The notes below the pieces were generated by a model. The model worked only from the letters and a program-made list of their open reading frames with translations, did not search any database and was not told where the DNA came from. Below, one piece after another: positions 23,486 through 33,928 of a stretch of DNA of 64,000 nt (position 1 is the first letter of the stretch; every line of letters starts with the position of its first letter). This stretch comes from Prostheceraeus crozeri (taxonomy: Eukaryota; Platyhelminthes; Polycladida; Euryleptidae), in the NCBI GenBank assembly GCA_907163375.1, contig CAJQUW010015417.1, positions 27,313-91,312 of the forward strand. The letters run 5' to 3'. A program made the translations under genes and the position numbers.

Positions 23486-25343
23486 ATTGGAGTGGTGATA
23501 CGTAACCGATAAAATTTCCGGAACGAAGTTATTTATGACAAATTAAGAGCAAAAGTCAGGTGATAATAACATAGATTGACAGCGCAGTCCGTATATTGAA
23601 TGCAGTCTTTTTAATAATACGCTTGTGCTTTCCGTAGGGCCTTGATATGAGGTCATCATGAATATCATACTTTCCGTAGTGACCGGTCATAGCAATTTTC
23701 AATGTATTGGATAGATAAATTTTGATATTGTTCAATGGTTCCAATCAGATGTTTTCGAAGAAAGAAAAAGTAATGATTATCACAGAAATCTCACCCAGTA
23801 ATACCCGGACGGTAAACCGTGATCAGTGAAGCAATTCTCTTGGTATGTCTGTTGCAGTGATTCTCTGCAAACATTAGAATTTGAAATTTTAATGCCAGTA
23901 GGTGGTTCCGCTAACTTCACAACCAGCTTGCAAAAAAAGTGAAATTCAGATTTCCGGCGGAAAAGTTCTGCATTGTTTTTTTGTTTTTGGATTCTTTATG
24001 CGTGATCGCACAACAAAATTGGATCGGTAGAAACCAAATAAAAAAAATGGATTCACCTCAATGCGTCAGCGCCGACTCAGCAATTGGCTTCACAGCGAAC
24101 TCAACCAATTATCAAACTTGAATTTACTTAAATTATCAAAAAATCTAGATGAATTTTTGTCATCTGAGATTCAGATGAATTGGAAATGGACAAACTAGCC
24201 CAAAATAGCAATTGTTTTCGCAGCAATTAGCAGCTGATAAAAATGGTGGTATAATGGGGGTTCGCCGCTTGTCACACGACGTGTGTACTTCTTGATGTTC
24301 TTGGTATAATAGAGATGGTCTTCTTCCGTGACGTTTCACGTGTGTGCACTTTGTGAAATGTGGAAAATACATCTTCGCTCATATAAGCTGCCTAAGAAAT
24401 GGCTAACGAATGGCAAGATGATTAAGATAGATATTCCAGTAGATGGAGATGGATAATTTTACGTGGATATAGTTACCAAACAATTTCTTTGAGTTTATTG
24501 AAAAAAATTTTATTGAAAAATATATAAAAAACTAAAGTAAATAAATCTCAAAAAAGCTTCCATACAAAAAAAATAAAAAAAAAAAGGAAAAAACACTAAA
24601 AAAAAATATGAAAAAAAAAAAACGGAAATTCTATGGCCTGGTGTTTTGCTCTGTTTGCACTGGCCAAAATTGGCTTGTTTCGCAAAATTGTTTTCGTTCG
24701 TTGAGGGCAAATAAAAAGGGGTGGAGGGTTAACCAAAAAACAAAAACAAGCAATAAAAAAATGCGTCATTATTCAAAATTATTAAAAATATCCATCATTC
24801 AATTCTCTCTGATCTTTATCATCTTATTCTACATATTAATAATGCTAACTTTTTGCACCTAATTATTTTCATTTTTCATCCACTAGGTTGATATAGGATG
24901 CACTTCGTATCAGGGATGTCAATCAAAAGTGGATGCAGGATAAAGACAATAGCAGATAATGTTAGGATGGCAACAAGCATACAAATACGATGCACATGAA
25001 ATTTGACACAGGTAGACGTACATTTACATGTGCGATGTATGATATATGAGACATTTTAATGTGTTTACTCTACCCGTTCGGCAACAAGCATCTGAAATTC
25101 TATAGGCCCTACATACATGTATATTTTCACCTTATTAATATATTCATATTTTGCATGTCACTTTGCATCGGCATTCGGCCACGCGGATGAAGTTTCGATT
25201 TGTGGTGGCAACGCTGCTTGCTGTATATAGAGAAAACATTCTCTGCACTCCTGATATTTGTTTCTTATTGTAACCTTATATTATTCATGTAGATGTGCAT
25301 ATATTCAATCACATGTAACATAGACTTTCCTTCTCATTTTCAG
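23486..25343. other. Unassigned DNA with an A-rich tract
   Basis: No gene seen. At about 23921-23935 there is a CCGCTAACTTCACAAC motif that recurs three times at 61.2-61.6 kb. A strongly A-rich, low-complexity tract occupies about 24530-24625. The end of the stretch is presumably the upstream intron of the ubiquitin-like gene, closing with the splice acceptor at 25341-25343. Confidence 0.45.
25324..25343 (+). promoter_or_regulatory. 3' splice site of the ubiquitin-like gene
   Basis: A pyrimidine-rich tract ACTTTCCTTCTCATTTTCAG ends two bases before the start codon. This implies that the gene has at least one untranslated first exon upstream, and that the whole coding region is in one exon. 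Confidence 0.7.
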
Positions 25344-25345
25344 AG

Positions 25346-27556
25346 ATGGAGGCCAGAGTCAAATACAATCCTGAGGATGAGGAGGGAGAACGGAAAATGG
25401 TGTATGATATCGATAAAGATAAAGACGAGACAGTTGGCGAACTTAGAAGAAAGGTTGCGGCAGATTTAGGTCTCTATGAGTATCGCTTCCGACTTGTTGC
25501 AGTTACTGAAACTGAGCGGAAACTGCTTGAAGATCATCAATTATTGAAAGAATTGGAGTTCGAGCAGCTCAGACCACCTGGATCATCTGAAGAAGAAGAC
25601 GGTGATATTGAGGAAGAAGGACCTTCTGTTGAACCGGACGAGAAGTCACAATCAGATTCCATTGAGGTGGAAAAGAAACATGTCGACAGTAGGAAAACAA
25701 AACTTCTGATGAAATTGTTCGATAAATATGTGAATGAAACAGCGGCAAGCAAAGATGATAAAGAGGAGGAGGAAGAAGATTCAGTTAAGCACACTATCTA
25801 TGGCAACAAATCACTGCGTCAAGAAATTTACACTGTAATGCGAATGTCTCGCGAGGATTCGCGCATGAAAATGACGGATGCCCGTATACCTCGCAGTCAA
25901 ATCATCCACATTGAAATCGAGGAAAGTTTCCCCATTCATTTTGTGACTGCCAATGACGGTGTGAAATCTTTGCCGTGTCTTGCTAATGATACCATTGGCA
26001 GCGTGCGAAGCAGAGCAGCTAATCTCTATGGTCTTAGGCCTGAACAGTTTCAAATGCGCCTATTTAACGAGAATGGAAATGATGTCACACATGACCTTAG
26101 TTTGACACTGACCGAAATCGGTATCGTCGGGGAATACCAGTTCTACGCATTCTGCACAGGCATGCGGAAAATAAGAACTTTGTTTGCCCTGTGTGCTTGC
26201 CTTGATGTCGAAGTAAATATGGATAAACCAATACGCCGTTTGAGAAAGAGGATAACCCGTGTAGCACCTGCTCTCAAGAACGTGAAATTTATGATGGGCT
26301 ACAATGATACGGCTTTGAAAGAGATTGAAGGGGATCAAATGAACCTGGGGAAAATTATAATGGGCAGTGCCCTTTTGCGTGTTATAATTGAAATGAACTT
26401 CAACATTCCGTATGAGGTCGATCCAGGCCCGGAATTGACCTTTGCTGATCCCGAGGATACGAACAAAGATGAGAAACTGCGGAAACTTCAAGAAAGACGC
26501 AGCAAAGGAAGTTCTTCTCTATCTCAACCAGCTGCTGAAACACCGGAAATGAGACAACACTCTTCAAGTGAAGGCTCTGATGGAAAAGAAAGTCATCTCT
26601 ATTTCAATGTCAACAAGCGAGCTTTGACGCATTTTACCATTCTGATTGAATGTCACAAGTTTGACTGTAGAGATGGAGAAGACCCGAATAAGATCTATCC
26701 AGATTATGATAGCGGTGGAGATTATGAAGCACCAATTACATTGAAGGGACTTACTGCCAATACGCGATTTTATGAGCTGCGTGATATGATTGCAAAACGA
26801 ACCGGGGAAAATGTTTTCCACCAAATTCTATACAAGAATGGGGAAATGTTTGATTTCAAAGATGATTACAGAACTCTAAAGGAATTGGATATGATTTCGA
26901 AACCTGGGGATGAGAAGTGTATTTACAAGGAGCCTTCCATTACTGTTAACGTTATCTACAAGGGTGTCTCCGTTCCTATGACTGTCGCTGGAAAAGGCAC
27001 ATCTTTCGGAGATCTTGCAGATTTCCTTCACTACGAACAAAGGGATAAAATTCCAATGTTTATTGAAGAAATGGTTTTTCAACACAGAGGCGTCATAGTA
27101 CTGCACGAAATGCTATTTTCTGACTGTCATGTTAAGCATAATGATGAAATTCTCATCATTCCTCCCTTCCGCGTTCGATTGTGGCACAATTGTTACGTCT
27201 ACGACAATGATTTGATGTGGCCACATACCAATCCAAAGGAATTAGAGGAATGGATCGCGAAAGAGACGGGTATTCCTCCAAAAACTCAAGTGCTTGTAGC
27301 TCTAAAGGACGATGGACACGATTATATCGTAACTACAAAGCATTCAACATTGAGGGAGTGTGATATCACTGCTGGATTTGAAATCGAAGTTTATGAGCAA
27401 GGCGATCTGCCATCTCGCTTGGAGGAAATACAAGGTTATGTTGACAGCGCTACTAATGATGCTTTCCCCGATAATGTTCAATTTCCAGGCTTCGTTGAGT
27501 CTCACGAAAGTGGTGAAGATGATGATGATGATGAGGACTACGACGGAAACGACTAA
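25346..27556 (+). CDS. Tandem ubiquitin-like (beta-grasp) repeat protein, 736 aa
   Basis: The only long intact gene in the window: 736 codons, uninterrupted, with the ATG in a fair context (CAGAGATGG) right after a splice acceptor. I see about six ubiquitin-like units: residues ~1-78 (DKDETVGELRRKVA, then EDHQLLKELEF), ~190-270 (NDTIGSVRSRAANLYGLRPE), ~271-355 (KPIRRLRKRITRVAP), ~418-531 (ANTRFYELRDMIAKRTGENV, DYRTLKELDM), ~532-608 and ~609-687 (NPKELEEWIAKETGIPPKTQ, STLRECDITAGF). The strand-helix-strand pattern with 'xTLxExxI' near the end is ubiquitin-like. Acidic linkers lie at ~79-150, a polar one at ~365-417, and the tail ends in DDDDDEDY. There is no C-terminal Gly-Gly, so conjugation is unlikely. 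No membrane segment or signal peptide. A scaffold or adaptor role in the cytosol or nucleus is inference. I know no named family with this layout. Confidence 0.88.
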   Translation: MEARVKYNPEDEEGERKMVYDIDKDKDETVGELRRKVAADLGLYEYRFRLVAVTETERKLLEDHQLLKELEFEQLRPPGSSEEEDGDIEEEGPSVEPDEKSQSDSIEVEKKHVDSRKTKLLMKLFDKYVNETAASKDDKEEEEEDSVKHTIYGNKSLRQEIYTVMRMSREDSRMKMTDARIPRSQIIHIEIEESFPIHFVTANDGVKSLPCLANDTIGSVRSRAANLYGLRPEQFQMRLFNENGNDVTHDLSLTLTEIGIVGEYQFYAFCTGMRKIRTLFALCACLDVEVNMDKPIRRLRKRITRVAPALKNVKFMMGYNDTALKEIEGDQMNLGKIIMGSALLRVIIEMNFNIPYEVDPGPELTFADPEDTNKDEKLRKLQERRSKGSSSLSQPAAETPEMRQHSSSEGSDGKESHLYFNVNKRALTHFTILIECHKFDCRDGEDPNKIYPDYDSGGDYEAPITLKGLTANTRFYELRDMIAKRTGENVFHQILYKNGEMFDFKDDYRTLKELDMISKPGDEKCIYKEPSITVNVIYKGVSVPMTVAGKGTSFGDLADFLHYEQRDKIPMFIEEMVFQHRGVIVLHEMLFSDCHVKHNDEILIIPPFRVRLWHNCYVYDNDLMWPHTNPKELEEWIAKETGIPPKTQVLVALKDDGHDYIVTTKHSTLRECDITAGFEIEVYEQGDLPSRLEEIQGYVDSATNDAFPDNVQFPGFVESHESGEDDDDDEDYDGND

Positions 27557-28164
27557 GACGAATCTTTCACCATTCTGTGTCTATATAATCGTAAAGTTTA
27601 TGCCGTAATGGAAACATTTTTGCTGAACTTTTGATTCATGAAATTGCGCATATTACATAGACATATCTTTGAAGGGCTCTTTCATGTGCATCACTGTAAA
27701 ATTGGAATCCATTTCTAAGCATGCTTATAGAAAATATAAATGATGCATACACATAAATCAGACTAATTCGCTTTTCATCGTGCAGGGGCTAAAGTGGATC
27801 TGTAGCATAAGTCAATGAATTTGCATAATTATACTAATTTTAAGCTAAATATTGTATCGGCTCAGATTTGTTTTGAGGTAATCGTGTCAGAATTATCGCC
27901 TATAATAGCTTTCGATCTCTTGATTACCATATTTCTGGAATCACTTCTTAAGTACTGTAGTACTTACAGAAAAAAATTACCACATCCTTCTCTTTCACTG
28001 AATTTAAGCAAGGAAAATAAAAATGAACTCATAATAACAAGTATTTATTATCTTAAGCGTTTTTGATGACTCTAATCACAAGATAACGTAGGCCTACATG
28101 TAATTTACTAAAGGATTGTAGATAATCTTGCAATAAAAGTTAAATAGACATTCAGATTACATAG
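27557..28164 (+). other. 3' UTR and downstream flank of the ubiquitin-like gene
   Basis: Two AATAAA hexamers lie at 28016-28021 and 28132-28137, within 600 bases of the stop, and are possible polyadenylation signals. Nothing else is recognised. Confidence 0.45.
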
Positions 28165-28320
28165 TAAATGCTCTTTCCTTTTGATATCTAATCAGTTTCA
28201 TGCTGCTTAGAGACTCCAAATTACTAACACGAATAATTTGCAAAAATTTAGCTTTTTGAAAAATGGTCAAATATTTTTTATACCACAGGAACGTTCTCTG
28301 AAATTGAAATGTTTTGATAT
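28165..28320 (-). repeat. Fragment of the ~830-bp hAT-like MITE
   Basis: Reverse-orientation, diverged fragment of the left part of the element seen complete at 29244-30089. Shared blocks include CCTTTTGATATC, GTTTCAT, CAAAAATTTAGC and CCACAGGAACG, in the same order as in the reverse copy at about 39.9 kb. It is truncated at both ends. Confidence 0.6.
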
Positions 28321-28328
28321 AAAATAGA

Positions 28329-28428
28329 TATTCTATTAAGCCAGAAGGGCAAGAAAATGTAGAGATCCGGGGCAGCGAAGCGGACGAGGATTTCTACTAT
28401 TTTCTTGCCCGCTGGATTCACAGAATAG
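28329..28428. repeat. 100-bp imperfect hairpin element
   Basis: The arms TATTCTATTAAGCCAG and (reverse complement) TATTCTGTGAATCCAG enclose longer complementary arms around GGGCAAGAAAATGTAGA. The centre is a short GC-rich loop. It is most likely a miniature inverted-repeat element; an RNA hairpin function is possible but unsupported. Confidence 0.55.
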
Positions 28429-28853
28429 CTTATCTAAATCTATGGGAAATGTCCACTAACCAATGTGATTATACGATTATTTCTATGAAACTTTATCTTG
28501 CCTCCCAGTAGGGCAAGAATAAAAGATATTGCCCTGCGACATTTTTCATATCATGGCAGATTCCCTTCACATATTTAAATGATAAGTATATTCTGATATA
28601 CAGATCGAAAACACTTGCCGGCCAGCGTCCCTGCCTATATGCCACTGATGTCGCCGCGGTTACCTTCACAAAAATACGAAGACTGCAGACTTCATTTTTC
28701 GCTGCATGATATTGCTCGACCGTTGGCAAGCATGAGAGACTTTAAAGTTTTCTTGAAAAAAATTATTTTCCAGCAATCCTGATCACCAATTGCATTGATC
28801 GACCTACAGGTAATTAGATAAATCAGAACCCTCAAACCTTGGAAAGAATAGAC

Positions 28854-29052
28854 CAAAGACTATGGATTATATAGAGACCGCAAACTATCCTATCTCTCAA
28901 TGTATAAGAAGTGTAAACAACACTTCACTCCTCAACGAAGATATCGGACAATTGTTAAACATTGTAAGATATGGAAATATCTATGTTGATTAGTCCTCAT
29001 CATAGATATCAAATGTTTCCAATTTTCAGTCTCTACATAATCCATAGTCTTT
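28854..29052. mobile_element. hAT-type MITE, 199 bp
   Basis: Terminal inverted repeats start CAAAGACTATGGATTATATA and end with the complement TACATAATCCATAGTCTTTG. They are flanked by a perfect 8-bp target duplication GAATAGAC (28846-28853 and 29053-29060). An 8-bp duplication and a CAAAG-like tip are typical of hAT transposons. There is no coding capacity. A diverged half copy lies at about 36775-36895. Confidence 0.85.
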
Positions 29053-29243
29053 GGAATAGACAATAAACGAGGAGTAGGAGCAAGAAATGTAGGAATGCGG
29101 GCATCTAATTAAGCTGATATCAATTTACTTTTTTGAAAACAAATGAAGATTTTTATCGCAACCTTCGTGATAGTTCCATTCAAAAAAATCTTTCAGAGCG
29201 AAAGTGCACGTCGACCGCATGTCTCTTGATTGAAAGAACCGCC

Positions 29244-30089
29244 CATAGAGTAGGGATATGTAGGTAGAGTGTCGACCCAAAAAGTATCTGTAATACAGTG
29301 AAAATTTTTATATCAAAAGATTCAGTTTTTTGTGGGGATTACGTTCTCGTGGTCCAAAAAATTATTTGAGCACTTTTAAAAAAGGTCAAAATTTGCCAAT
29401 TTCTATACTACCGAGATGACTCTTCTATATGAGGGTAGCATGAAACAAGTTGGATACCAAAAGGAATGAATATTTGCTGATAAGCATCCTAACTACATGT
29501 AAACGGAAATCAAGCTGATTACCAAGGGGAATTTCATTAATTGTATTATAATGAAAGTCTTCATGAAAAAGTCGCGATATTACTCGTGCTTTCTTGGCTG
29601 AAATTTCAACTTTTTAATTCAATTTTCCGCGGCATGATTTCATGATTCGATCACTAAATTCATGCTTCATTTCTGGAATCTGAATAGTGATGTGGACATT
29701 TACATCTTTCAAAGTTAATTGAAGTCATTGTCTTTGATTATGTGATCTGCCTATGACATGATCATGTCTAAGAAAATACTCTTGAGGTTGAGAATGAAAG
29801 TAATAAGAGCCCATCGAATTTCTCATTCAACAAACAGGAAATCTCCAAGGCTATTATGAGAATCTGTGAAATACCATCATTCCTTCTGCATTACAATCAT
29901 GATCACTCAATTCAGTTGCAATCTCTTCAAAACTGCAAAAATTTGCACATCTCTCATTTGGTAACAATGCCACCTGTGTCTCCCTTGAGTTCATTTCATT
30001 AATAAAATCGAAAGTGTAGGTCTATAGGCTACACATTGGGGATTAAATAAATGCGGAGTTACCACTCTGTCTAATATACCTACTCTATG
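29244..30089 (+). mobile_element. hAT-type MITE family 1, copy 1 (846 bp)
   Basis: Ends CATAGAGTAGGGATAT and ATATACCTACTCTATG are inverted repeats. A perfect 8-bp duplication GAACCGCC flanks them (29236-29243, 30090-30097). No protein is encoded. Other copies: 38199-39024, 55706-56538, a split reverse copy at 37954-38198 plus 39495-39995, and a fragment at 28165. The 8-bp duplication suggests hAT transposase mobilisation; no autonomous partner is in the window. Confidence 0.87.
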
Positions 30090-30545
30090 GAACCGCCCGC
30101 CACTGTTTGAGCATGTTGGTCTCAAAATAATTTAAAGCATCAATTTTACGGAAAGATGAATGAAAAGTATAAACTATAAATATAGTTTTAAGCAGCTGAA
30201 GAATGTTAAAAGACCATTAATTTTCTAAATGTGCCTATTCAACGATGCTGGAACTGATGTTGAATTTGATCCTGGTTTGACACACAATGGAGTCACTGTC
30301 GTCGGGGAAGAATATAGCTCTACGCGTTCTGCCTGTACGGCATGTAGGAATATAATAACTAATAAAAAGCTGGTCTCATTGGGAATAATGCCGCGGAATT
30401 TTCACGACATTCGTTGACGAAAACAATGCTAATCAACATGTCATTCATTTTATTGTTATGCATGCATAATAAATGGAATGTTCATGTAAATTAAATCGCG
30501 ATGAAAAGTATTCGAAAATGAAAAGATGAATTACTATAAACTTAC
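30090..30545 (-). other. Likely intron with a possible short exon
   Basis: Downstream of the signal-peptide exon on the minus strand. At 30235-30332 a segment preceded by CATGCCGTACAG stays open in the phase required by that exon for 32 codons to a TAG, starting GRTRRAIFFPDDSDS, which contains a furin-like RTRR site. The opposite strand is also open here, so the coding direction is uncertain. Confidence 0.25.
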
Positions 30546-30618
30546 CAGATGACACGGGATGCAGCCAAATGAGGGGCAGGAAGGCAAGAGTTATTACAAA
30601 GAATAATTGCATGGCGAT
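30546..30618 (-). CDS. First coding exon of a secreted or membrane protein (signal peptide)
   Basis: On the minus strand a splice acceptor ATATTTCAATTTCAG precedes ATCGCCATG, and the exon ends TCATCTG|GTAAGT, an excellent donor. The 22 full codons begin MQLFFVITLAFLPLIWL and end HPVSS: a short start, a long hydrophobic core and a V-S-S cleavage site, which is a classical signal peptide. The junction is phase 1, common for signal-peptide exons. A likely 5' UTR exon ends with a GTAAGT donor at 31025. The downstream exons, and so the protein's identity, are unknown. The phase matches the RFamide exon at 797-871 on the same strand, but linking them over 30 kb is speculation. Confidence 0.55.
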
Positions 30619-31024
30619 CTGAAATTGAAATATAAGTATCAAAAAGATTTAACACATAGATAGGAAAAGTGTTCGCAGACTATAGAACAATTTTGGTCAA
30701 TATTAATTGGCAGCTGCAGTCAGTGCTTTTCACGATGCACAATTAATTCTTCAATTACAGAAATTCGACAGTCCAATAAATAGGTACCTGTGAGGACTAT
30801 AGAGCAGACATGTACCGGTACATTGCAAAAAACAATATCAGGTCAGATACAAGCATTTTCAAAACATCAGCACATGACAGCGGTTTCCAATTGCTGACAA
30901 AGATTCACTGTTGTTGACAACGCGCGCTAAAACCTCAATCGTTTCCACAAAATATTTTGTCGTCAATGCAAGATCGCGACTTTAATTAAAATTAAAGTGC
31001 TATCGGACATATTTTCACACTTAC

Positions 31025-31110
31025 CATTTCCAAGCGGATTCAGTTTCCCTAAATAAATCCAAATAATTTTGATTCAATATCTGAAATACGCCCTTATTAA
31101 ATGGAGCTGA
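31025..31110 (-). other. Possible 5' UTR exon
   Basis: On the minus strand the sequence CCGCTTGGAAATG is followed by GTAAGTGTGA, a full consensus donor, about 400 bases upstream of the signal-peptide exon. The upstream limit is not defined; no TATA box is clear. Confidence 0.35.
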
Positions 31111-31599
31111 AGATGCGAAAATATTTGCTTTAAGAAATTATTGTAAGCAGACCCTATATTAAGTGAAAATATACGGCCAACTGCATTTTAGTTTTCATTT
31201 TGTGATCTTGTCATGACGATGAAATATTGTGGCATCGCGCGAAGTTTTTGCGCTGCATGTCAGCTAATCGGTGCGATGTCCGTGTACTTTGTAAAGATTC
31301 GCGACTACTGTACTATTCTTGCTTATTTCTCTTTAAATGCAAAGTCATTTTTATATAATAACTTTTAACATGAATATATAAACAAAACAGTCGTCCTGTC
31401 CGGCGTCAAAAGATGTTACATTTTTCATCAAGCCAGATTTATAATTTAAAATGAGTTGATACATGCTATAGCAATGACATGCACCTCAACTGAGAAATCG
31501 GCGAAGAGAGCGCGGAAAATTCACGGTCGTCAGTTCAGTGTGTGAGTTCTAAATGAAAATCCCGCGTCGTTGTACAAAGTAAAAAAATCAAATACAGCC
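31111..31599. other. Unassigned DNA, possible promoter region
   Basis: Upstream flank of the candidate minus-strand secreted-protein gene. It contains several CG-bearing motifs (for example GGCATCGCGCGAAG) and no repeat or coding signal. Confidence 0.3.
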
Positions 31600-33600
31600 T
31601 TTAATTAAGAATTTATTCTCCCCAGCGATGATATAAAAGCGGACTGCATCCACAAGTATCGAATGCGCTCACCTGGAGATAAAGCTCTACAGGCAGCTAA
31701 CTTGGCCTGCATGTTTCTGTTCATACGGCAGGGCTTGGATTCGGTTGCACCAATGACAATTCCTAAGTACGCATTTAACGTGCTGACGGTCTGCAACAAC
31801 CAAAACATTTCTTTTATCTTAGCAAGGGTGAGAGGAACGCCTCCGTGCATAACGTCTGAGTGCGACGTATGAATTATGATATTATTGAAATATGAATTCC
31901 ACGGCAAAAGTTTCTGGCAATTCTGATTATACTCTACTGCGTTTTGCAATCTCCCTTTAAAATGCAATAAATTGTCTTTCCTTAAAAATATCAATAGATT
32001 TTTGGTCAATCTCGATTTCTGAGATGTATTGATTGCATCCTCTATCTCTAACTGGTAATTATGATTTCTGTGAATCCTCTAACCAGATTTTCTCAGCATC
32101 AATCATCTCTTGCACTGAAATTTCAAATTCGTTACCTAAAGTAGGCTTACAATGATTCCATATTTTCAACCTTGGAAACATTGACTTCATAAACCTCAAT
32201 ACCAGTGGCGTCTTCTCCGTACCTGCGAGGCCTACGGCGCATCCTCAAAAATTATTTACCAGCAATCATAAAAATGAAAAGTGTCATCATTCATTTAAAT
32301 TCGATAGCTTCCGTGATAGCTGTGCACAGCTTTCCGTCTCAAAATCAGACTCTCAACCTCAGAGTGAACAGTTTTGCAGCACGTGCTCGAATCACATCTG
32401 ATTTCTTCGAACAATTAGACACACAGGCTAGTCGTGTGTTCAGACGGAGCACTGATATTCAGACAGCGAAAGAGAGTTGTGTGCGTGTGAGGCAGTAAGC
32501 GCACGCGCCCGCGACATGGCTTTCCCGATAAACATAATGCTTTGCCTTCTCCAATTTTTGCAATGAAATTTTACGCAATTCTTGATCGAGGCGCGGTACC
32601 TAAATATAGTAAGGGAAGCGCAACCCAATTCTTCCCGGATTCGCTTAGTGTCAGAGAGGCACTACGTCGACAGTAGCAGATGGCTGACGTTCAGACAAGA
32701 CTGCGATCAGATGATGAGCGTTCTACAATGAATGCAGAGTAATGCATCTGACTCGAACACCAAGATTCGGTAGAATTCCATAATTTTTTTACGTGATTGA
32801 TGTGACGCTATGTTCAGTACTGCAGATGAGATCATAACCACGCCTTTCGTCCCAAGAGAATATATTGAAAAGACAGTCGTCAAGCAAGGTAGGCCAATAC
32901 CTGATATAAAACTGAAAGCACTCACAGAGAAAGAAATAAGAAATACACAACACATTTTAATGCATCAAAATTTCAAACATGTGAGTCGCTGACCGGCCGC
33001 GAGAAACACAAGAAAGTGTTGGCCTTGCCTCCTTTTTTCTCGAGAAAGTGTGGTCTGGACAGAAAGGAGATATAGTGATCTCAGCTCCTTGAGTAATGCG
33101 GTTAAGCGACATGAGCAATCACTTCTCGTGTGCACTTTCACTTGACCTTAAAAAATGTTCGGGAAATTGTTATTAAAAATTCAGTTTTTATGAAAATTAA
33201 TGTTGTAACATAAAAGCGTTCGGTGTAGAAATAGTATTCCAATGCCGAGTGAAGGCCTATGGTCATGAAGCACGCGACGCCACTGCTCATTACAAAAACT
33301 GTAGGCTCAAAATATTATGCCAAGAAGGCTCAGAAGTTTTCAGCCACAAAGGTCCATGTAACCAACTTCAAATGTTTCTGTAAATCGTCGTGGCATAGCC
33401 CCTCTAGATAACAAATCTGCAAGATTCAATTCCCATGAGACATGATTCCATTCACAAGAATTGAAGTAAATTTACGAATCTCTGTGACTCTATTCTGTAC
33501 AAATACATCCCAAACTTTGTGATCGCCGTGAATCCAGCATAATGCACTATCTATATCTACTATCAGACCAAAAGTATCTTTTCATATCATGTATTACCGA
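31600..33600 (-). mobile_element. BEL/Pao LTR retrotransposon fossil, split by a hAT
   Basis: Minus-strand pol fragments of BEL/Pao type lie on each side of a hAT insertion. 33.3-33.6 kb carries a region resembling the segment before integrase (LCWIHGDHKVW). 31.6-32.2 kb carries the integrase zinc-binding region (DNLLHFKGRLQNA, then HGGVPLTLAKIKEMFW). LTRs and gag are not seen, so only a small internal piece remains. It is broken in several places and old. Confidence 0.75.
32203..33285. mobile_element. hAT transposon (non-autonomous), 1,083 bp
   Basis: Ends CAGTGGCGTC and GACGCCACTG are inverted repeats with further matching to about position 35. They are flanked by CTCAATAC (32195-32202) and CTCATTAC (33286-33293), an 8-bp duplication with one mismatch. 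CAGTGGCG is a typical hAT tip. Internal open frames (32205-32498 and 32810-32992, plus) show no transposase motif. It interrupts the BEL/Pao fossil, so it is younger than that element. Confidence 0.83.
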
Positions 33601-33928
33601 CTTTAAAAAGTTAACTAAACGCGTTTAGAGCAAAGCGCTTAGTAACTCTAGACGAGGAATTGTCTGAGACTTGAAACATGGAGCCACACAACTCTTAGGC
33701 ATTAATAACTTTTCCTGTACTTCTCCTGACAAATGCAGTTGATAACTGCTCTGCCTCAAGAATCTGCAACTGTTGCTTTCATCTATTATTTACATTGATC
33801 TAAATTGGTGTCTAATAGTTGGATTTCTTTCGTTTGCATGTGAGGATATATAATGCATGATTTTGTAAGGCTTTCTATGTCCACAGGTTAATAAGTTCCA
33901 CGAAGCAGGCAATTATAGCTTCGTGGTA
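33601..33928. other. Unassigned DNA
   Basis: No gene or repeat recognised between the BEL/Pao fossil and the next inverted-repeat element. Confidence 0.35.
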
